Assembly: GCA_027886175.1 (NCBI GenBank)
Contig: JAJNNQ010000075.1
Coordinates: 61,148,001-61,212,000 of the forward strand
DNA: 64,000 nt
From: Phylloscopus collybita
Taxonomy: Eukaryota > Chordata > Aves > Passeriformes > Phylloscopidae
Direction of reading: 5' to 3'
This document shows, piece by piece, positions 12,701 to 22,149 of the stretch (its first letter is position 1; each line of letters starts with the position of its first letter). A program made the position numbers and the translations under genes. A model generated the notes under the pieces. It ran no database searches. It saw nothing but the letters and a program-made list of their open reading frames with translations, and was not told the origin of the DNA.

Positions 12701-12706
12701 CTCCAT
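827..12706 (-). CDS. Unnamed U1-type zinc-finger gene, at least 12 coding exons (3' end outside window)
   Basis: Coding exons, in transcript order: 12656-12706, 11185-11215, 10023-10073, 9439-9489, 9033-9131, 8213-8349, 6303-6425, 4768-4810, 3740-3862, 3240-3354, 1142-1187 and 827-886. They total 930 nt and one uninterrupted 310-residue frame with every intron phase matching. The protein starts MEPENEPKKQVNPFYCN. A zinc finger C-x2-C-x11-H-x5-H (ECQLC ... HVCGSKH) lies at ~115-135. A basic stretch follows (KKEGRKQ, VRRKWSEY), then a long Glu/Asp/Ser/Gln-rich region to the left edge. The finger spacing, with a preceding GLNYIIEYR and following RLAYLRQHYPE, resembles U1/matrin-type fingers, which often bind RNA or splicing factors. 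I do not recognise the ortholog and assign no function. No stop codon is visible, so the gene runs off the window. Confidence 0.82.
1142..1187 (-). CDS. Zinc-finger gene, 46-nt acidic exon
   Basis: The acceptor ATTTTAAG ends at 1188 and the donor gtgaat begins at 1141. The first base completes Arg with the upstream exon, then CETNKQSEEENKEAE, ending in phase 0. Confidence 0.7.
2232..2309 (-). CDS. Possible extra (optional) exon of the zinc-finger gene
   Basis: There is a candidate acceptor AACTAACAG, with a branch-like AACTAAC, and 78 nt open only in the frame demanded by the neighbours (phase 2 in and out). It encodes SSESELVHENMKNRKQ and continues to LEMLR. The donor gtctgt is weak. Skipping it leaves the frame intact. 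It may be an alternative exon or chance. Confidence 0.35.
3240..3354 (-). CDS. Zinc-finger gene, acidic-region exon 2
   Basis: The acceptor TTTTAG ends at 3355 and the donor gtaaaa begins at 3239, with phase 1 in and phase 2 out. It encodes DESNVQEENEERQKEQ and continues to SSEGNDSE, a very Glu/Asn/Gln-rich and probably disordered segment. Confidence 0.8.
3677..3717. repeat. Poly-A tract (41 nt) in an intron of the zinc-finger gene
   Basis: An uninterrupted run of A on the plus strand. It reads as poly-T in the gene's transcript, starting 22 nt past the donor at 3739. Confidence 0.97.
3740..3862 (-). CDS. Zinc-finger gene, acidic-region exon 1
   Basis: The acceptor TCTGCTTAG ends at 3863 and the donor gtaagagg begins at 3739. 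It encodes YFSAEDSPSKAKVQ and continues to EKLTDPTQ, and is acidic and serine-containing. A long T tract (poly-A on the plus strand, 3677-3717) begins about 22 nt into the downstream intron. Confidence 0.8.
4768..4810 (-). CDS. Zinc-finger gene, 43-nt exon
   Basis: The acceptor TATTTTTAG ends at 4811 and the donor gtaagtg begins at 4767. It encodes VVTGVPTVRRKWSE plus one base of the next codon (Tyr). Both splice sites are close to consensus. Confidence 0.75.
6303..6425 (-). CDS. Zinc-finger gene, 123-nt exon after the finger
   Basis: The acceptor ATTTTCTAG ends at 6426 and the donor CAG|gtacat begins at 6302, in phase 0 on both sides. It encodes RQHYPEIAQSDE and continues to KKEGRKQIQ. The start completes the conserved-looking tail of the finger, and the end is lysine/arginine-rich. 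Confidence 0.82.
6595..7268 (-). mobile_element. CR1 LINE, 3' part, inserted in intron
   Basis: Read on the minus strand this matches the avian CR1 3' region that I know. Landmarks on the plus strand are CTCTGGACAACCTACTCCAA, TACTGGAAAGTTACTGTAAG, TTCTTCTCCAGCC and CTGGACCCCCAGGCTCTTTT. The copy is diverged with no intact reverse-transcriptase frame. It lies between the exons at 8213-8349 and 6303-6425, in the gene's sense direction. Confidence 0.88.
8213..8349 (-). CDS. Zinc-finger gene, zinc-finger exon
   Basis: The acceptor TTTTTAATACAG ends at 8350 and the donor gtaagtg begins at 8212, with phase 1 in and phase 0 out. The 45 full codons include the finger: Cys pair in ECQLC, His pair in HVCGSKH (C-x2-C-x11-H-x5-H). 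Two additional cysteines lie inside the loop (YCK and HVC). GLNYIIEYR precedes the finger, and RLAYL follows it into the next exon's RQHYPE. Confidence 0.88.
9033..9131 (-). CDS. Zinc-finger gene, 99-nt exon
   Basis: The acceptor TTTCTTACAG ends at 9132 and the donor gtgagg begins at 9032, with phase 1 on both sides. The exon encodes VPLEPEKFYGAEKFNG and continues to DSEPAL. It is charged and hydrophilic, with no recognisable domain. Confidence 0.82.
9439..9489 (-). CDS. Zinc-finger gene, duplicated 51-nt exon, downstream copy
   Basis: This exon has the same length, phase and splice-site context as 10023-10073. It encodes EGCLGKKVKTPVKLPDF. Eleven of 17 residues match the other copy. Both copies have intact acceptors and donors (gtaagaag), so the mature transcript can contain either or both without a frame change. 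Confidence 0.75.
9665..9726 (-). mobile_element. Truncated SINE tail at the duplication junction
   Basis: Same CR1-like tail as at 10260-10320 (TTCACAGATTCACAGACC ... GAGTTGGAAGGGACCCACAA). It stops where the next duplication unit starts, so it is a by-product of the tandem duplication and not an independent insertion. Confidence 0.75.
9738..10311. repeat. Tandem segmental duplication, copy B (contains exon 10023-10073)
   Basis: Second copy of the same unit, with scattered substitutions and small indels, so the duplication is not recent. It includes the exon and both flanking intron halves and ends inside the SINE, which continues past it to 10362. Confidence 0.88.
10023..10073 (-). CDS. Zinc-finger gene, duplicated 51-nt exon, upstream copy
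   Basis: The exon lies between TTTCAACTGAAACAG-type acceptor sequence read on the minus strand and donor gtaagaat, with phase 1 on both sides. It encodes QNCSGKKLKTPANLPDF (first residue shared with the previous exon). It is paralogous to the exon at 9439-9489: 43 of 51 bases are identical. Confidence 0.75.
10260..10363 (-). mobile_element. TguSINE1-type SINE (tRNA-Ile head, CR1-like tail)
   Basis: The minus strand reads GTATGGTGCTAATAACACC followed by AGGGTCATGGGTTCAGTC, which is the anticodon-arm and B-box part of a tRNA-Ile. Then comes TGGGTCCCTTCCAACTCAG and TGTGAATCTGTGAA, the CR1-like 3' end. The tRNA 5' half (A box) is absent. This family is known from passerines. Confidence 0.8.
11185..11215 (-). 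CDS. Zinc-finger gene, 31-nt microexon
   Basis: The acceptor GGTAATTTAG has a pyrimidine tract further upstream, and the donor is gtaagtac. The exon encodes IEEALKAHGM plus one base (phase 0 in, phase 1 out). It connects the start exon to the duplicated exons. A further small exon on either side cannot be excluded. Confidence 0.65.
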
Positions 12707-12732
12707 ATTCCTTCTTTAGATGGTTAAAAACT
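12656..12732 (-). CDS. Zinc-finger gene, first coding exon
   Basis: The acceptor TTCCTAG ends at 12733. There are 26 nt of 5' UTR, then ATG at 12706-12704 and 17 codons ending FYCN. The donor gtaagt follows in phase 0. This is the only in-frame ATG upstream of the joined exons. Confidence 0.8.
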
Positions 12733-13376
12733 CTAGGAAAATTGCAGAAAGATTGCAAACTGTTGTTTTAGCTTCACAAAATTATTTACATTTTTGTTCC
12801 GCCTATATGAGGGTTGGGCGCATTCCAGCTTTAATTTGTGTCTCGCCTTGAGTTATATTCAACCTTTAAATTTCCAGGCTAATGATCCTATTTTCAACTC
12901 GAGAGCAAAACTACAGCACGCAAAGAAACAATTGTTCTCTGCGAGCTTCCCTCGGGAAACATTAACGTCACCAGAAGATTACGCAGAACAAAAACTAATG
13001 AAACAAAATCTGATCCGGACCATTTGAAGCCTCCCCCTTCTTTGCTGGGATAGGACTGCGCTCACGGGCTGGGAGAGATGACACACACACATGGGGAACA
13101 GCCAGCACGCAGTGCCCGAGGCTGTGTGCCTGGGGAACAGGAGGCACACGGCGGGGTTGGGGAAGAGGGACACGCTCCCACCCGGACCGCAGCGGCGAAG
13201 GAAGGGGGAGAAGAAGGAAAGGAGGGAAAGGAGCGAAGGGAGGCCCCGAAGCTCCAAACCCCACGCCAAGAGCGGCACCACGCAGGGCAGGGCGCTTCCA
13301 GCGGCGCCGGGGAGGACACAGACACTGCTCCCGCCGGAGCCGGGAGAGCGCGGGGCCGCCGCTGAGCACGACTCAC

Positions 13377-13600
13377 CCCGGCGGGCCGGGCGCGGCAGCC
13401 TCCAGAGCCCGGAGCAGCGGAGGGCGCTCCCCGCTGCACCACCGGCACCACCGACCCGTTTGTGGGCGGGATCTGCGCCACACTGGGTGTCGGGAAGCCG
13501 GCCGGGCCGTGGCACGGCACCGGGCGCTGCCGAGGGCCGAGAGCCCGGCGGCGGCGGGCGGGGACAGGGACGGGGCGGCCGCGGCTCCCCCGGCCCTTCC
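13377..13600 (-). other. Candidate non-coding first exon of the zinc-finger gene
   Basis: The first coding exon at 12732-12656 begins at an acceptor (TTTTCCTAG), so a 5' exon must lie upstream on the minus strand. The best minus-strand donor in the CpG island is gtgagtcg at 13376-13371, which puts the exon's 3' end at 13377. The 5' end (transcription start) is not visible; 13600 is arbitrary. Confidence 0.4.
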
Positions 13601-13932
13601 CGCGGCCGCCGCTGGGGGCGCCGGCGCGCAGGCGCGTCGGGCCGCCGGGCGCTGTCGGAGGTAAAGCCCGAGCTGGGTCCGCGGCCGCCGCACCGGGGCG
13701 GGGGTTTCCCGTCCCGCTCTGCTCCGCTCCGGGGCCCCGGGATCGGGATGCGGATGGGCACGCCACGCTGGGGACGTGCGTCCCGGGAACTCCGCCCGCG
13801 CCCGGGGCAGGCGGGGCTGCCTACCCCCTTCCTGGCGGCCGCTGGGTGTTCGCACGCCGCTCCGCACAACACACACACGCGCATTTCCCCGCAGCGCCGC
13901 CGCACCTGCAGGCGCGGGATCGCCCGGGCCGG

Positions 13933-14027
13933 GTGTCCCCGCGGCACGGCCGTGTCCCCGCGGCACGGCGGTGTCCCCGCGGCACGGCCGTGTCCCCGCG
14001 GCACGGCCGTGTCCCCGCAGGAGAGGC
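13933..14027. repeat. 19-bp CG-rich minisatellite in the CpG island
   Basis: A 19-nt unit starting GTGTCCCCGCGGCACGG begins at 13933, 13952, 13971, 13990 and 14009, the last copy diverging after GTGTCCCCGCAG. Four full copies are nearly identical, differing only near the unit end (CC versus CG). Confidence 0.95.
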
Positions 14028-14122
14028 CGGCGCCGCGCCGCCCGTGCTGCGGCGGGCGGGAATCCAGCGCGGGGTTTGCGGGGAGCTGGAGGGAGCGGTG
14101 CCGGCGGCCTGCGGGCGGGGAG

Positions 14123-17100
14123 GTGAGGGAGGGGGGAAGGAGGGAGGGAGGGAGCCGAGAGGCGCTTTGTTACGAGGAGCCGGCGGGGCCGCAGGGTGGG
14201 GTTGTCCCCGCCGCCGGCGCCCGTCCCCGCGGGCGCTGGGTGACAGCGGCCGCCCGCCCGCCGAGCCCCCCCGCCGCCGCCGCCGCCGCGGCTGATGCGC
14301 CCGCACCGCGCCGCAGCCTCCGCGCCCGCCCGGCGGGGAGCGGCCGCCTTTGTGGAAACGGGACCGGCTCTCCTTTCTCCTTCAAGCAGAAGAGGAGCTA
14401 GCGAGGAGATCTAAAAAAAAAAAAAAAAAAAGGAAAACGGAACAAAACAAACCACCAAGCTCGAGTTAATGTTTGAGAAGTTCGGGTGCGGGAGAGTCTG
14501 GTAGGATTCCTTTATTTTGCCTATTTTTGATGGATTTCAGGCGGTCGTTCCGAATAACAACCTGCGTCCATTACCTTGCTTGCGGGAAGTGCTTTGGATG
14601 TCCTCCATAGGTAACGGGATGGCCCGCTTAAAATCTGTGTGTATCTATAATGTAATATGATACAGATACATATATATTTTAATACATTTCCGTGTATAGC
14701 TATATAAAATCTGACAGGAGAAATTTGGGTAAAGTACTGTGAATTTTACTAATAGATTATCCTGTTTGTTTGCTGGATGATCCATTTTAACTATTCATTT
14801 GTATTAAAGCGTGGGGGGAGAGCACCCAAGGAGGTGGGATTTTTAAAAAATCTGATTAAAACGCATTTTCTGTATAGATCTCATTCATATTTGCAATATG
14901 CTCCTAATTACCTAGTGATTTCAAGTCTCAAGGTAGGCAGGGTCAGGCCTGGAACAGTGATGGAAGCTCGGTAAGGAAAACCTAACATTTGGGGAAGAAG
15001 AACACAGTTTACTGCTGGTTCTGTCATTCAAACGAAATATAAACCTGTTGTGACTAGTTTGGGTCATTGCATTTCCTTGCCTTTCCTTAGCCCGCAAGCA
15101 CTGGATGAAAACGACAGAATTTTGATTGATTTCCAATGTTGTTAATTACTGGCTGTGTTTAGAACATCACCTGCAATTTAAGTTAGAGACGTGAATTTTA
15201 TTTTTATCAATCCTTGAATATTTCTGGTAGCAATTCCGTTGGAACTGGTCACTGAACTTCATTTTCACCCCATGACCACAGTTTGCTAACAAACTCTTTT
15301 CTTTGGGTTTGGTTAGTGTAATCTTTTTAACATTTGGGATAAGTCTTCCACCATAACTTTCTCTCTGTGTTTTTCTTATGCCTAAAAAAACCCAAACATT
15401 TCGTGGACTGAAAATGCTCAGACATGCCAACTTAAAACTTTTTTTTTTCCTTTTACTGGGCTTCTTTGCAACTGATTGGAGCTTGGGTGTCTGTTTAGAT
15501 GTGTGCAAGCAAAATAATGCATGTGTGAACATACGGGCATTTCCTAACTTGTATAATTTTTTTTTCAAGCTATTCTTCCAGCAAATCACATCACATGCCT
15601 TATAGTCTTTCAAAGAAGAATGATGCACAACATTTCACGGTAAAGATGAGGAGCTGAGAGATATTACTGTTATCTTAAAGCTGTAGAGGTTTGTGTGAGA
15701 GGGCAAATAGTTAGGACACTGCTTTGTTTTAAGGCATGTTGTGAATCGAATCATTCCAGGAGAAGATATTTAGGATAAAGTGCTTTCTTACTGCATCTGT
15801 CTTGGAGCCTTGGCATCTGTAAGAGTGGGAGAAGCTTTCCAGTCTTCGTTTCTTAGAATTTACTCTGCAACTGTCCTCGTGTGCCCACACAAATCAATCC
15901 ACTTTATGGGATGAGCTATGCATAGTAAACTACTTTGATTTCAGCACAGATTCCTACCTGCTAAATTATATCCCAGGCATATGTCCTGGAAGGGCTGCTT
16001 AGCCTCGAAATGGAAATTCTGTGGGCTTGTGAGAGTCCTTTCTCATATATCCTCATGCAGAGGAGCCAGTGGGCTTCAAGAAGATGAATAATATGCATAA
16101 AGAAGAAAGAGGTGAATATAAATACATGGTGGTGTTTTGATGCAACTTCTCAGTATTCTAACTTCTCCTGACATCTCAGAGTGCTTTCTTGTTCACCTAA
16201 TTGCAAATGGGCTTTAATACACTGAAGAAAGTAGGCAAAGCACCTAAGAGCTTGAGAAGAGTCTTCCAAAACTCTTTCCTTCTTTGTATTAAACTGCCCA
16301 CACTGGTTCTTGAGTTCCTTTATGTGTCCTGGATCATAATCCTGCCATCTTCACAGAAAGGACACAAGTTTAGTGTGTATGTTTAGGAAACAAATACTAG
16401 GAATGTGATTAGTGGAAGGAAAGACCAATATATTCTTCTCAGTGTAGGACTTACGTTTCCATTCTTTAATGTTTAGTATTTGAACTGGGGATCTCAGATG
16501 CTACCACAGTAAAATAATAGAAGTAAATTATAGTGTAGTATGAAAGGGATTCTTAAATTCTCTCTATCCATGAAAGATGACCTTTTATTCTGGTACATAA
16601 TTTGTTAGTATATCAGAAATAATATTTATAAATGTTTTAGATATTTACTGACATCAGCTGATCTCAGCCAGGCTGTGGAGCTAGATATTTAGCACTTGGA
16701 ATCCAGAAGTCCTAGTAACATTGTTTAACTTTTTGAATGTAGTCTCCAAAGTTCTGAAAATCCTAAATAAAGGGTTGTTTTTCTAAATAAAGGGATTTTC
16801 TAAACGTAAACATGTAGCGATTTTTTGTCTTAGACTCTCTCACCTTTTCGAAACTAGAAGTAAGATGATTTGCATGCCTCAGTGGAAGGTAGAATCAGTG
16901 CTTTCTAATCACATGGTGTGATCCTGGTTTTTCAGGCCTTGCAGCTTGCTGGTGGGACTGCATTTCATCCCATTCCTTGGTGGAATTGAGGCTAAGATAG
17001 GAAGCCAGTATTTAGTCCCAAGAATTTCATTTCAGCAGCTGTCCAAAGCAACTTAATGATTTGGAATGGTGCAATAAGTATGTAAATAAAATAGATTAAT

Positions 17101-19977
17101 AGGTAGAGTTCTATTCCATTATAGGTCTCATTTATTTTACGTGTTTTCAGAGTGGTTTCATGGACTGAACTTGCCAGTTTTCAGCATCTTTTCTAGGATG
17201 TCAATTTCCTGACTACTTTTTTTTTTCCTAATTTGTATTTTATTTAAGGAGCTCCTGAAGCAGATTCACTTTTATTAGGCCTAGATGTTGTAATGACTGG
17301 TATGCAATGAAAGAAGTTTCTTTACTTACACCTAGTTTGTTCTGTGGATTTATAGCTGTTTAAGAATTCCTGTCACCAACATGGGGGGGTGACTTAAGTT
17401 TTCACAGATCATAAAAAATAACTTGATACAGCGGGACAAAGGAAATATTGGAGCAAGAAACTGTCTTCCTTACGCTCAGCCACCCAGCTGTCTCCCTTCT
17501 TCCTCCTTTTGCTTTCATGTAAAATAAACTAGCTTTCTATGAGCAGTAGCACTATTACATTCTGATTTCCTGTGGATCTTTCCCTTAGTCCCCTAGATCC
17601 TGTCTGCTGCAAAATCTTCAGCTTTCCCGTGTCCTTGTGACACCAGGATTTGGTAAGAGAGCAGAACTGTGACTATCCAGGACCCACAGAGGTGCCAGCT
17701 GCCCAGGCAGGGGGTAGCTGGAGATAACCCAGTCAAGCACTGACAGAAAATGTAAACCAAGTGTTTGCTGTCTTTTTCAGTAGGGGTACAACTTAGCTAC
17801 TGACTTGGCCTGGACTATTACTTATTTCTCTTCACTTTGCTTTAATGTTGCTATTCCACGCTTGGTTCTACTGTGTCCCCTGTTCTTTGACTCCTTTGTT
17901 TTACTGGTGTCATGGTTTCACCCCAGCCAGCCACCAAGTCCTGTGCAGCTGCTTGCTCACCCCTTGCCCGGTGGGGTGGGGAGGAGAATCAGAAAAAAAA
18001 AGTAAAACCTGTGGGTTGAGATAAGAACAGTTTAATAATTGAAACAACATAAAATATAATAATAACAATAATAATACTTGTAGTGAAAAAGAGAGAGGGA
18101 GAGAGAGAGAGAGGAAGAACTTAAGTGAAACAAATGATGCACAATACAGTTGCTCACCACCTGCAAGTTCTGCCAACTCGCTCCTATTTTATACACTGAA
18201 CATAACATTTTATGGTATGGAATATCCCTTTAACCAGTTCGGATCAGCTGTCCTGGCTGTGCTCCTTCACAGCTTCTTGTGCACCTGCCCTCTGGCAGAG
18301 CAGGGGGAACTGAAAATCCTTGACTTGGAATAAACGCCACTGAGCAACATCTAAAGCATCCATGTGTTATCAGCATTATTCTCTCTAAATCCAGAACACA
18401 GCACTGTACCAGCCTCCAGGAAGAAAATGAACTCTGTCCCTGCTGAAACCAGGACAGCTGGCCTTTGTGATATTTTATCAGCTGCTTGAGAGAACTGCTG
18501 TTATTGTGTCAGACTTGGATTCTCATTTTGATATTAGCTTGTCTGTTAGCTTTCTTTATAAATATAAGTAGTTACCTTTACTGAAAGAGATGGGAATAAC
18601 TGCAAGTACTAAGATGTGTGGAGGAAAGGAACCACAAGGATGGCACAAAGAAAGTCCTAGTGCAGTGGAGTTAAGGAAAAAATATTGAGAAGAGGAAACC
18701 TGAAGATGGAATCTAGTGTATCATCAAGGAATGTTATGAGAAAAGTGGTAGAAACAATGGACAAAAGACTAGAAAATTCATTTTGGGAGAGCCCCAGACT
18801 GTTAGGAATATGAACCAGTTATCTTATATATGTTGTATCTCTGGGTTTAATGATTAAAAACAAAAGAAATGAGAGCTAAGGCAGCGTTTCTGCCCAAAAT
18901 CTGAAAGTGATTTGGGCTACACAGTTACAGCAGAAAGGAAGGGGGAGAAAAGCATGAAAAGGTAAAAGAAGCAAAAATACATTTTGTTTCACAGTCATAT
19001 GTTGTTAGCTCAAGGCAACACTGCTTTGTTTGGTTGGTTTTGGATATTTTTTTGGTTTTGTTTTTGTTTTAATGGCCAAGAATTCCCTGTTATCAGATAC
19101 CTTTTTCCTATTGACTATATAAGTGCTGGGCTTGAGAAGTGAGGTGGTTGCTGACACGGTGGAAGTGCATCGCAGTGGCTGTGTTGAGTAAGACCAACAC
19201 CCTTTTTAGCCTGGTTGTTGGCTCCCCAGAGTGACCAGCAGCACAAGTGCAAGGAGGTACCACACATGCAGGGCCAGCAGTCAAGGATGAAGGACCTGTA
19301 CCTCCCACGTGGTTGGTTTCTGTAGTTATTTCTTGTCTCCTTGCAACTCATGCTGCTTCTCTGTATTGAAATACAGGTCAAGATCTTGCTGTCTGTTGGA
19401 TATCAGCCAGGGGGGACTGAGCATGGGGGAGAACCAAGCTGCCAGGTCTTTAAAAAGACAACTTCTTACTATCATTGCTCATACAGCTTTCAAATATTGT
19501 AGAGAGAAGGGATAAATTAGTTATACACAATCAGCAAGGACAGAAGAGGGTATTTTGTGTACCAAAGGAAACCCAAACATGCTGAAGGTGACTTTAGGAA
19601 CCTAGCAAGGGCTGGACTTTGGAATTTGTTCCTAACTTCAGGGCTTGGAAAACTTTCTTGGAGTGAAAAAGTGTTTCAATGAACAGGAAAATAAGATATT
19701 AAAAGCAAGACAGTAAGTAAACACTGAGTATTTTGTATCAAGATAAACTGTTCATTATAGTCTACTTCTGGCATTGTGTATCTACACAACAGCAACACAA
19801 ACCAGCATGTAATTGTATTATATCCTAACTGATCATTCCATTATGTACTCTAGAACTACTCACGAGCTATTCTAGTATGCTTAGGAGGGTTTTCTTGCTG
19901 AAACACTGATATTGCAACCAGTTCTAATTTGTGTTTGGTTTTTTTTTTCTTTTTTTCTTTCATCATTGTTTTCATAG
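14123..19977 (+). other. MSANTD3: Putative MSANTD3 first intron and upstream region
   Basis: MSANTD3 needs a 5' non-coding exon upstream of the acceptor at 19977, and the nearest CpG island is at 13.0-14.4 kb. A possible donor GGGAG|gtgagg lies at 14123, so this interval would be intron 1. It is AT-rich and holds a poly-A run (14413-14431), one solo LTR (17908-18456), and otherwise no gene I can support. Confidence 0.4.
17908..18456 (+). mobile_element. Solo LTR of an avian endogenous retrovirus (ERVL-like)
   Basis: It begins TGTCATGGTTTCACCCC and ends AACCAGGACA. Internal landmarks are GTGGGTTGAGATAAGAACAG, TATGGAATATCCCTTT and CTTCTTGTGCACC, a widespread bird LTR as I remember it. Flanks ACTGG and GCTGG agree in 4 of 5 bases, a probable target-site duplication. 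A GA-rich stretch lies at 18090-18115. No internal retroviral genes follow. Confidence 0.85.
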
Positions 19978-20423
19978 GAATTTTGGCTTCTTGGAGAAAC
20001 AGTAGAAAATGCAAAACGAAATAATAAAACCTGCTAAATACTTCTCAGAAGTGGAGAAGAGTGTGCTGCTTGCATTAGTTGAAAAATACAAGTACGTGCT
20101 TGAATGTAAGAAAAGTGATGCAAGAACTATTGCTCTGAAGCAACGCACCTGGCAAGCACTAGCTCATGAATATAATTCACAGCCCAGCGTATCACTGCGA
20201 GACTTCAAACAGCTCAAGAAATGCTGGGAAAATATCAAGGCACGGACAAAAAAGATAATGGCACATGAAAGGCGGGAGAAGGTAAAAAGGAGTATTAGTC
20301 CACTTATAAATACTCACATCGTAGGGAAAGAGAAGATTGCCAGCATAATGCCTGAGCAAATGTACTTTTTGCAGAGCCCACCAGAAGAAGACTCTGAATA
20401 TCAGCCTGATGCTTCTAGTCAAG
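19978..20423 (+). other. MSANTD3: MSANTD3 exon with start codon (SANT domain exon)
   Basis: A long pyrimidine tract followed by TTTTCATAG sets the acceptor at 19977. The exon carries 31 nt of 5' UTR, the start codon and the whole SANT-like domain. It ends with CAAG before the donor gtataa at 20424. The last base G begins the codon completed by the next exon (G|AG, Glu). The donor lacks the optimal +5 G, so some intron retention is possible. Confidence 0.93.
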
Positions 20424-22149
20424 GTATAAATGTTGCTGTAATGATGCGAGTAGTATTGCTTTGTATGTGATTTTGCCAGTGATTCTTTTTCAAATCTCTC
20501 CACTTAGCTGTGACTGCTGGATATAGAAAAGTAATTTCGGAGCTATGATGTTACAAGGCTCTGTGTATTTCCTTAGGCCTCTGGGAGTTAAACAGGTGTG
20601 AGGTTTTTCATAAATTTTTTTTGTCTGTTTTTGACATATCTGCTGCTTTGTGGCAAGCATCACAGTTGCTGTCATGCTGGATTTTCAGAGGACAGTCCCA
20701 AGGATATCTTTATCATTTTTTAAAGTATCATTTTGCTGGTTTAAAAAAAATCAAAAATGCCACCAGCAGCAAACTGATACACAATTGCCTGCTGCAAGAG
20801 TTCCCTGTAGGCCTTTCCTCCTTTGTTTTCAAGGACTAAAAGGAGCATATAGAGCAGGCCATATTTCACACTGCAGTCCACACTGGAGAATGGCATTTCT
20901 GAAAAAGTTCAGCACTACATTCTTCTTTGTTTGGCAACCATACCCAGAAGGAGTAATTCAATACCAGAAGGGAGGGTGGCTACAACAGTTTCTTGCAAAT
21001 TTTATTATGTCAGGATCTCACACAGAAGATTGTCCTTGCTCAAAAGACAACAGCAGCTACATTGTTAGATAGCATTCTCAGAATGTCTCTTTCATAATTG
21101 TATTTCCCATAATTATAATTGGCATTTGGATGGGAATGTATTTTGAGACCCTCATTTGCAGTGGTAACTATTCTGCTTGCTGCATAGTGTCTTTTATTTC
21201 AGAAGAATTGGAAGAGCCTTCTCAAAGTTAGAATCATGTGATTTTTTTCCTAAAAATATACATTACTGTGTTTATGAAATCTACAGCAGAAATAAGGAAA
21301 GAACAAGAAACATTCTTCCTAGTATTCCCTCAGTCTTTTGATATTCATGTTGATACAGCTTCGCCTGACACTCAGATCTTCCATCAAAACATTGCAAGTC
21401 ACATAAGGATTTAGCTTAAATGGCTGCATTAAAGTTTTGCTCCAGGCTCAGCCACCTAAATTTAGGTGTCCACTTACAAGTGTCTACATTCATTTTAGTC
21501 TTCTGAACTCCCACTGTTCACAAAGCCTTGGAGGCCTTTCAACAGAGCCCCAGGTGGTTCTGTTCAGCACATTATGCCCTTAGTATTCTGCAGCAGAACT
21601 GTATTATGTAGTGGCTCCTTAGCTTTGCTACTGGAACACAAGGTTTAGTTGCATATGTCAGTAACTTCTATTATCACATATCTGTTTCTAGAAGCAAGGG
21701 AAGAGAATACTCTAATACTTTTTCTTCTTTTGTTTGCAGAGTCATTTGTTGTGTCAAACAGAGAACTTTGTGATGAGGACAAAGAGCTGGTACATTTTCC
21801 GGTATGCGAGGGCACCTCCCAGCCTGAGCCTTCGTGTTCTGATGTCAGAATAGCAGCAGATAAGAACTACAGAAGTAAAGCATCTCAGGAAAGTGCTCTG
21901 AAAAAGATGCATGAGGAAGAACATCATCAGCAAATGTCAATTTTGCAACTCCAGTTAATCCAAATGAATGAAGTTCATGTGGCAAAGATACAGCAAATAG
22001 AAAGAGAGTGTGAGATGGCTGAAGAAGAGCACAGGATAAAAATGGAAGTGCTAAATAAAAAGAAAATGTATTGGGAGAGAAAACTGCAGACCATTACAAA
22101 AGAATGGCCTGTATCATCCTATAACAGACCCTTTCCTAATTCACCTTAG
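20009..22149 (+). CDS. MSANTD3: MSANTD3, Myb/SANT-like DNA-binding domain protein 3 (complete, two coding exons)
   Basis: Two exons (CDS 20009-20423 and 21740-22149) join through a phase-1 intron into 825 nt, giving 274 residues plus TAG. I recognise the protein as MSANTD3, whose mammalian form is about 275 residues. Residues ~12-78 form the Myb/SANT-like domain, with tryptophans in QRTWQALA and KKCWENIK and a basic helix ([15 protein letters not shown]). An acidic linker follows, then a glutamate-rich coiled coil (~175-255) and a short tail ending RPFPNSP. The start is chosen because ATG 20009 lies 31 nt inside the exon with A at -3 and matches the family N-terminus. MSANTD3 is a presumed nuclear, SANT-type DNA-binding protein with poorly known function. 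No frameshift or premature stop is seen, so the gene looks intact. Confidence 0.97.
21740..22149 (+). other. MSANTD3: MSANTD3 terminal coding exon (coiled-coil exon)
   Basis: The acceptor TTTGTTTGCAG ends at 21739. The open frame also extends upstream of the acceptor to 21649, but that part is intronic. The exon encodes [11 protein letters not shown], a serine/acid-rich linker, then the coiled coil ([17 protein letters not shown] and following heptads), and ends at TAG 22147-22149. Confidence 0.93.

Larger units (their letters stand above)
12990..14410. promoter_or_regulatory. CpG island, probable bidirectional promoter (MSANTD3 / zinc-finger gene)
   Basis: About 1.4 kb of very GC- and CpG-rich DNA sits in AT-rich surroundings, between the first coding exon of the minus-strand zinc-finger gene (12.7 kb) and MSANTD3 (20.0 kb). 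Candidate donors exist on both strands: minus GCCGGG|gtgagtcg (intron bases 13376-13371) and plus GGGAG|gtgagg (14123). Long frames in several registers here come from CG-rich composition, not from coding. No TATA box is obvious, as expected for a housekeeping-type island. Confidence 0.75.

Noticed and set aside
13091..14401. 436-codon plus-strand open frame, with several others on both strands
   Set aside because: It lies wholly in the CpG island, is built of Arg/Pro/Gly/Ala from CG-rich composition and includes the 19-bp minisatellite. It has no domain, and other frames are equally open.
15167..15628. 153-codon minus-strand frame
   Set aside because: AT-rich, low-complexity lysine-rich translation with an overlapping open frame on the other strand. 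No splice or promoter context.
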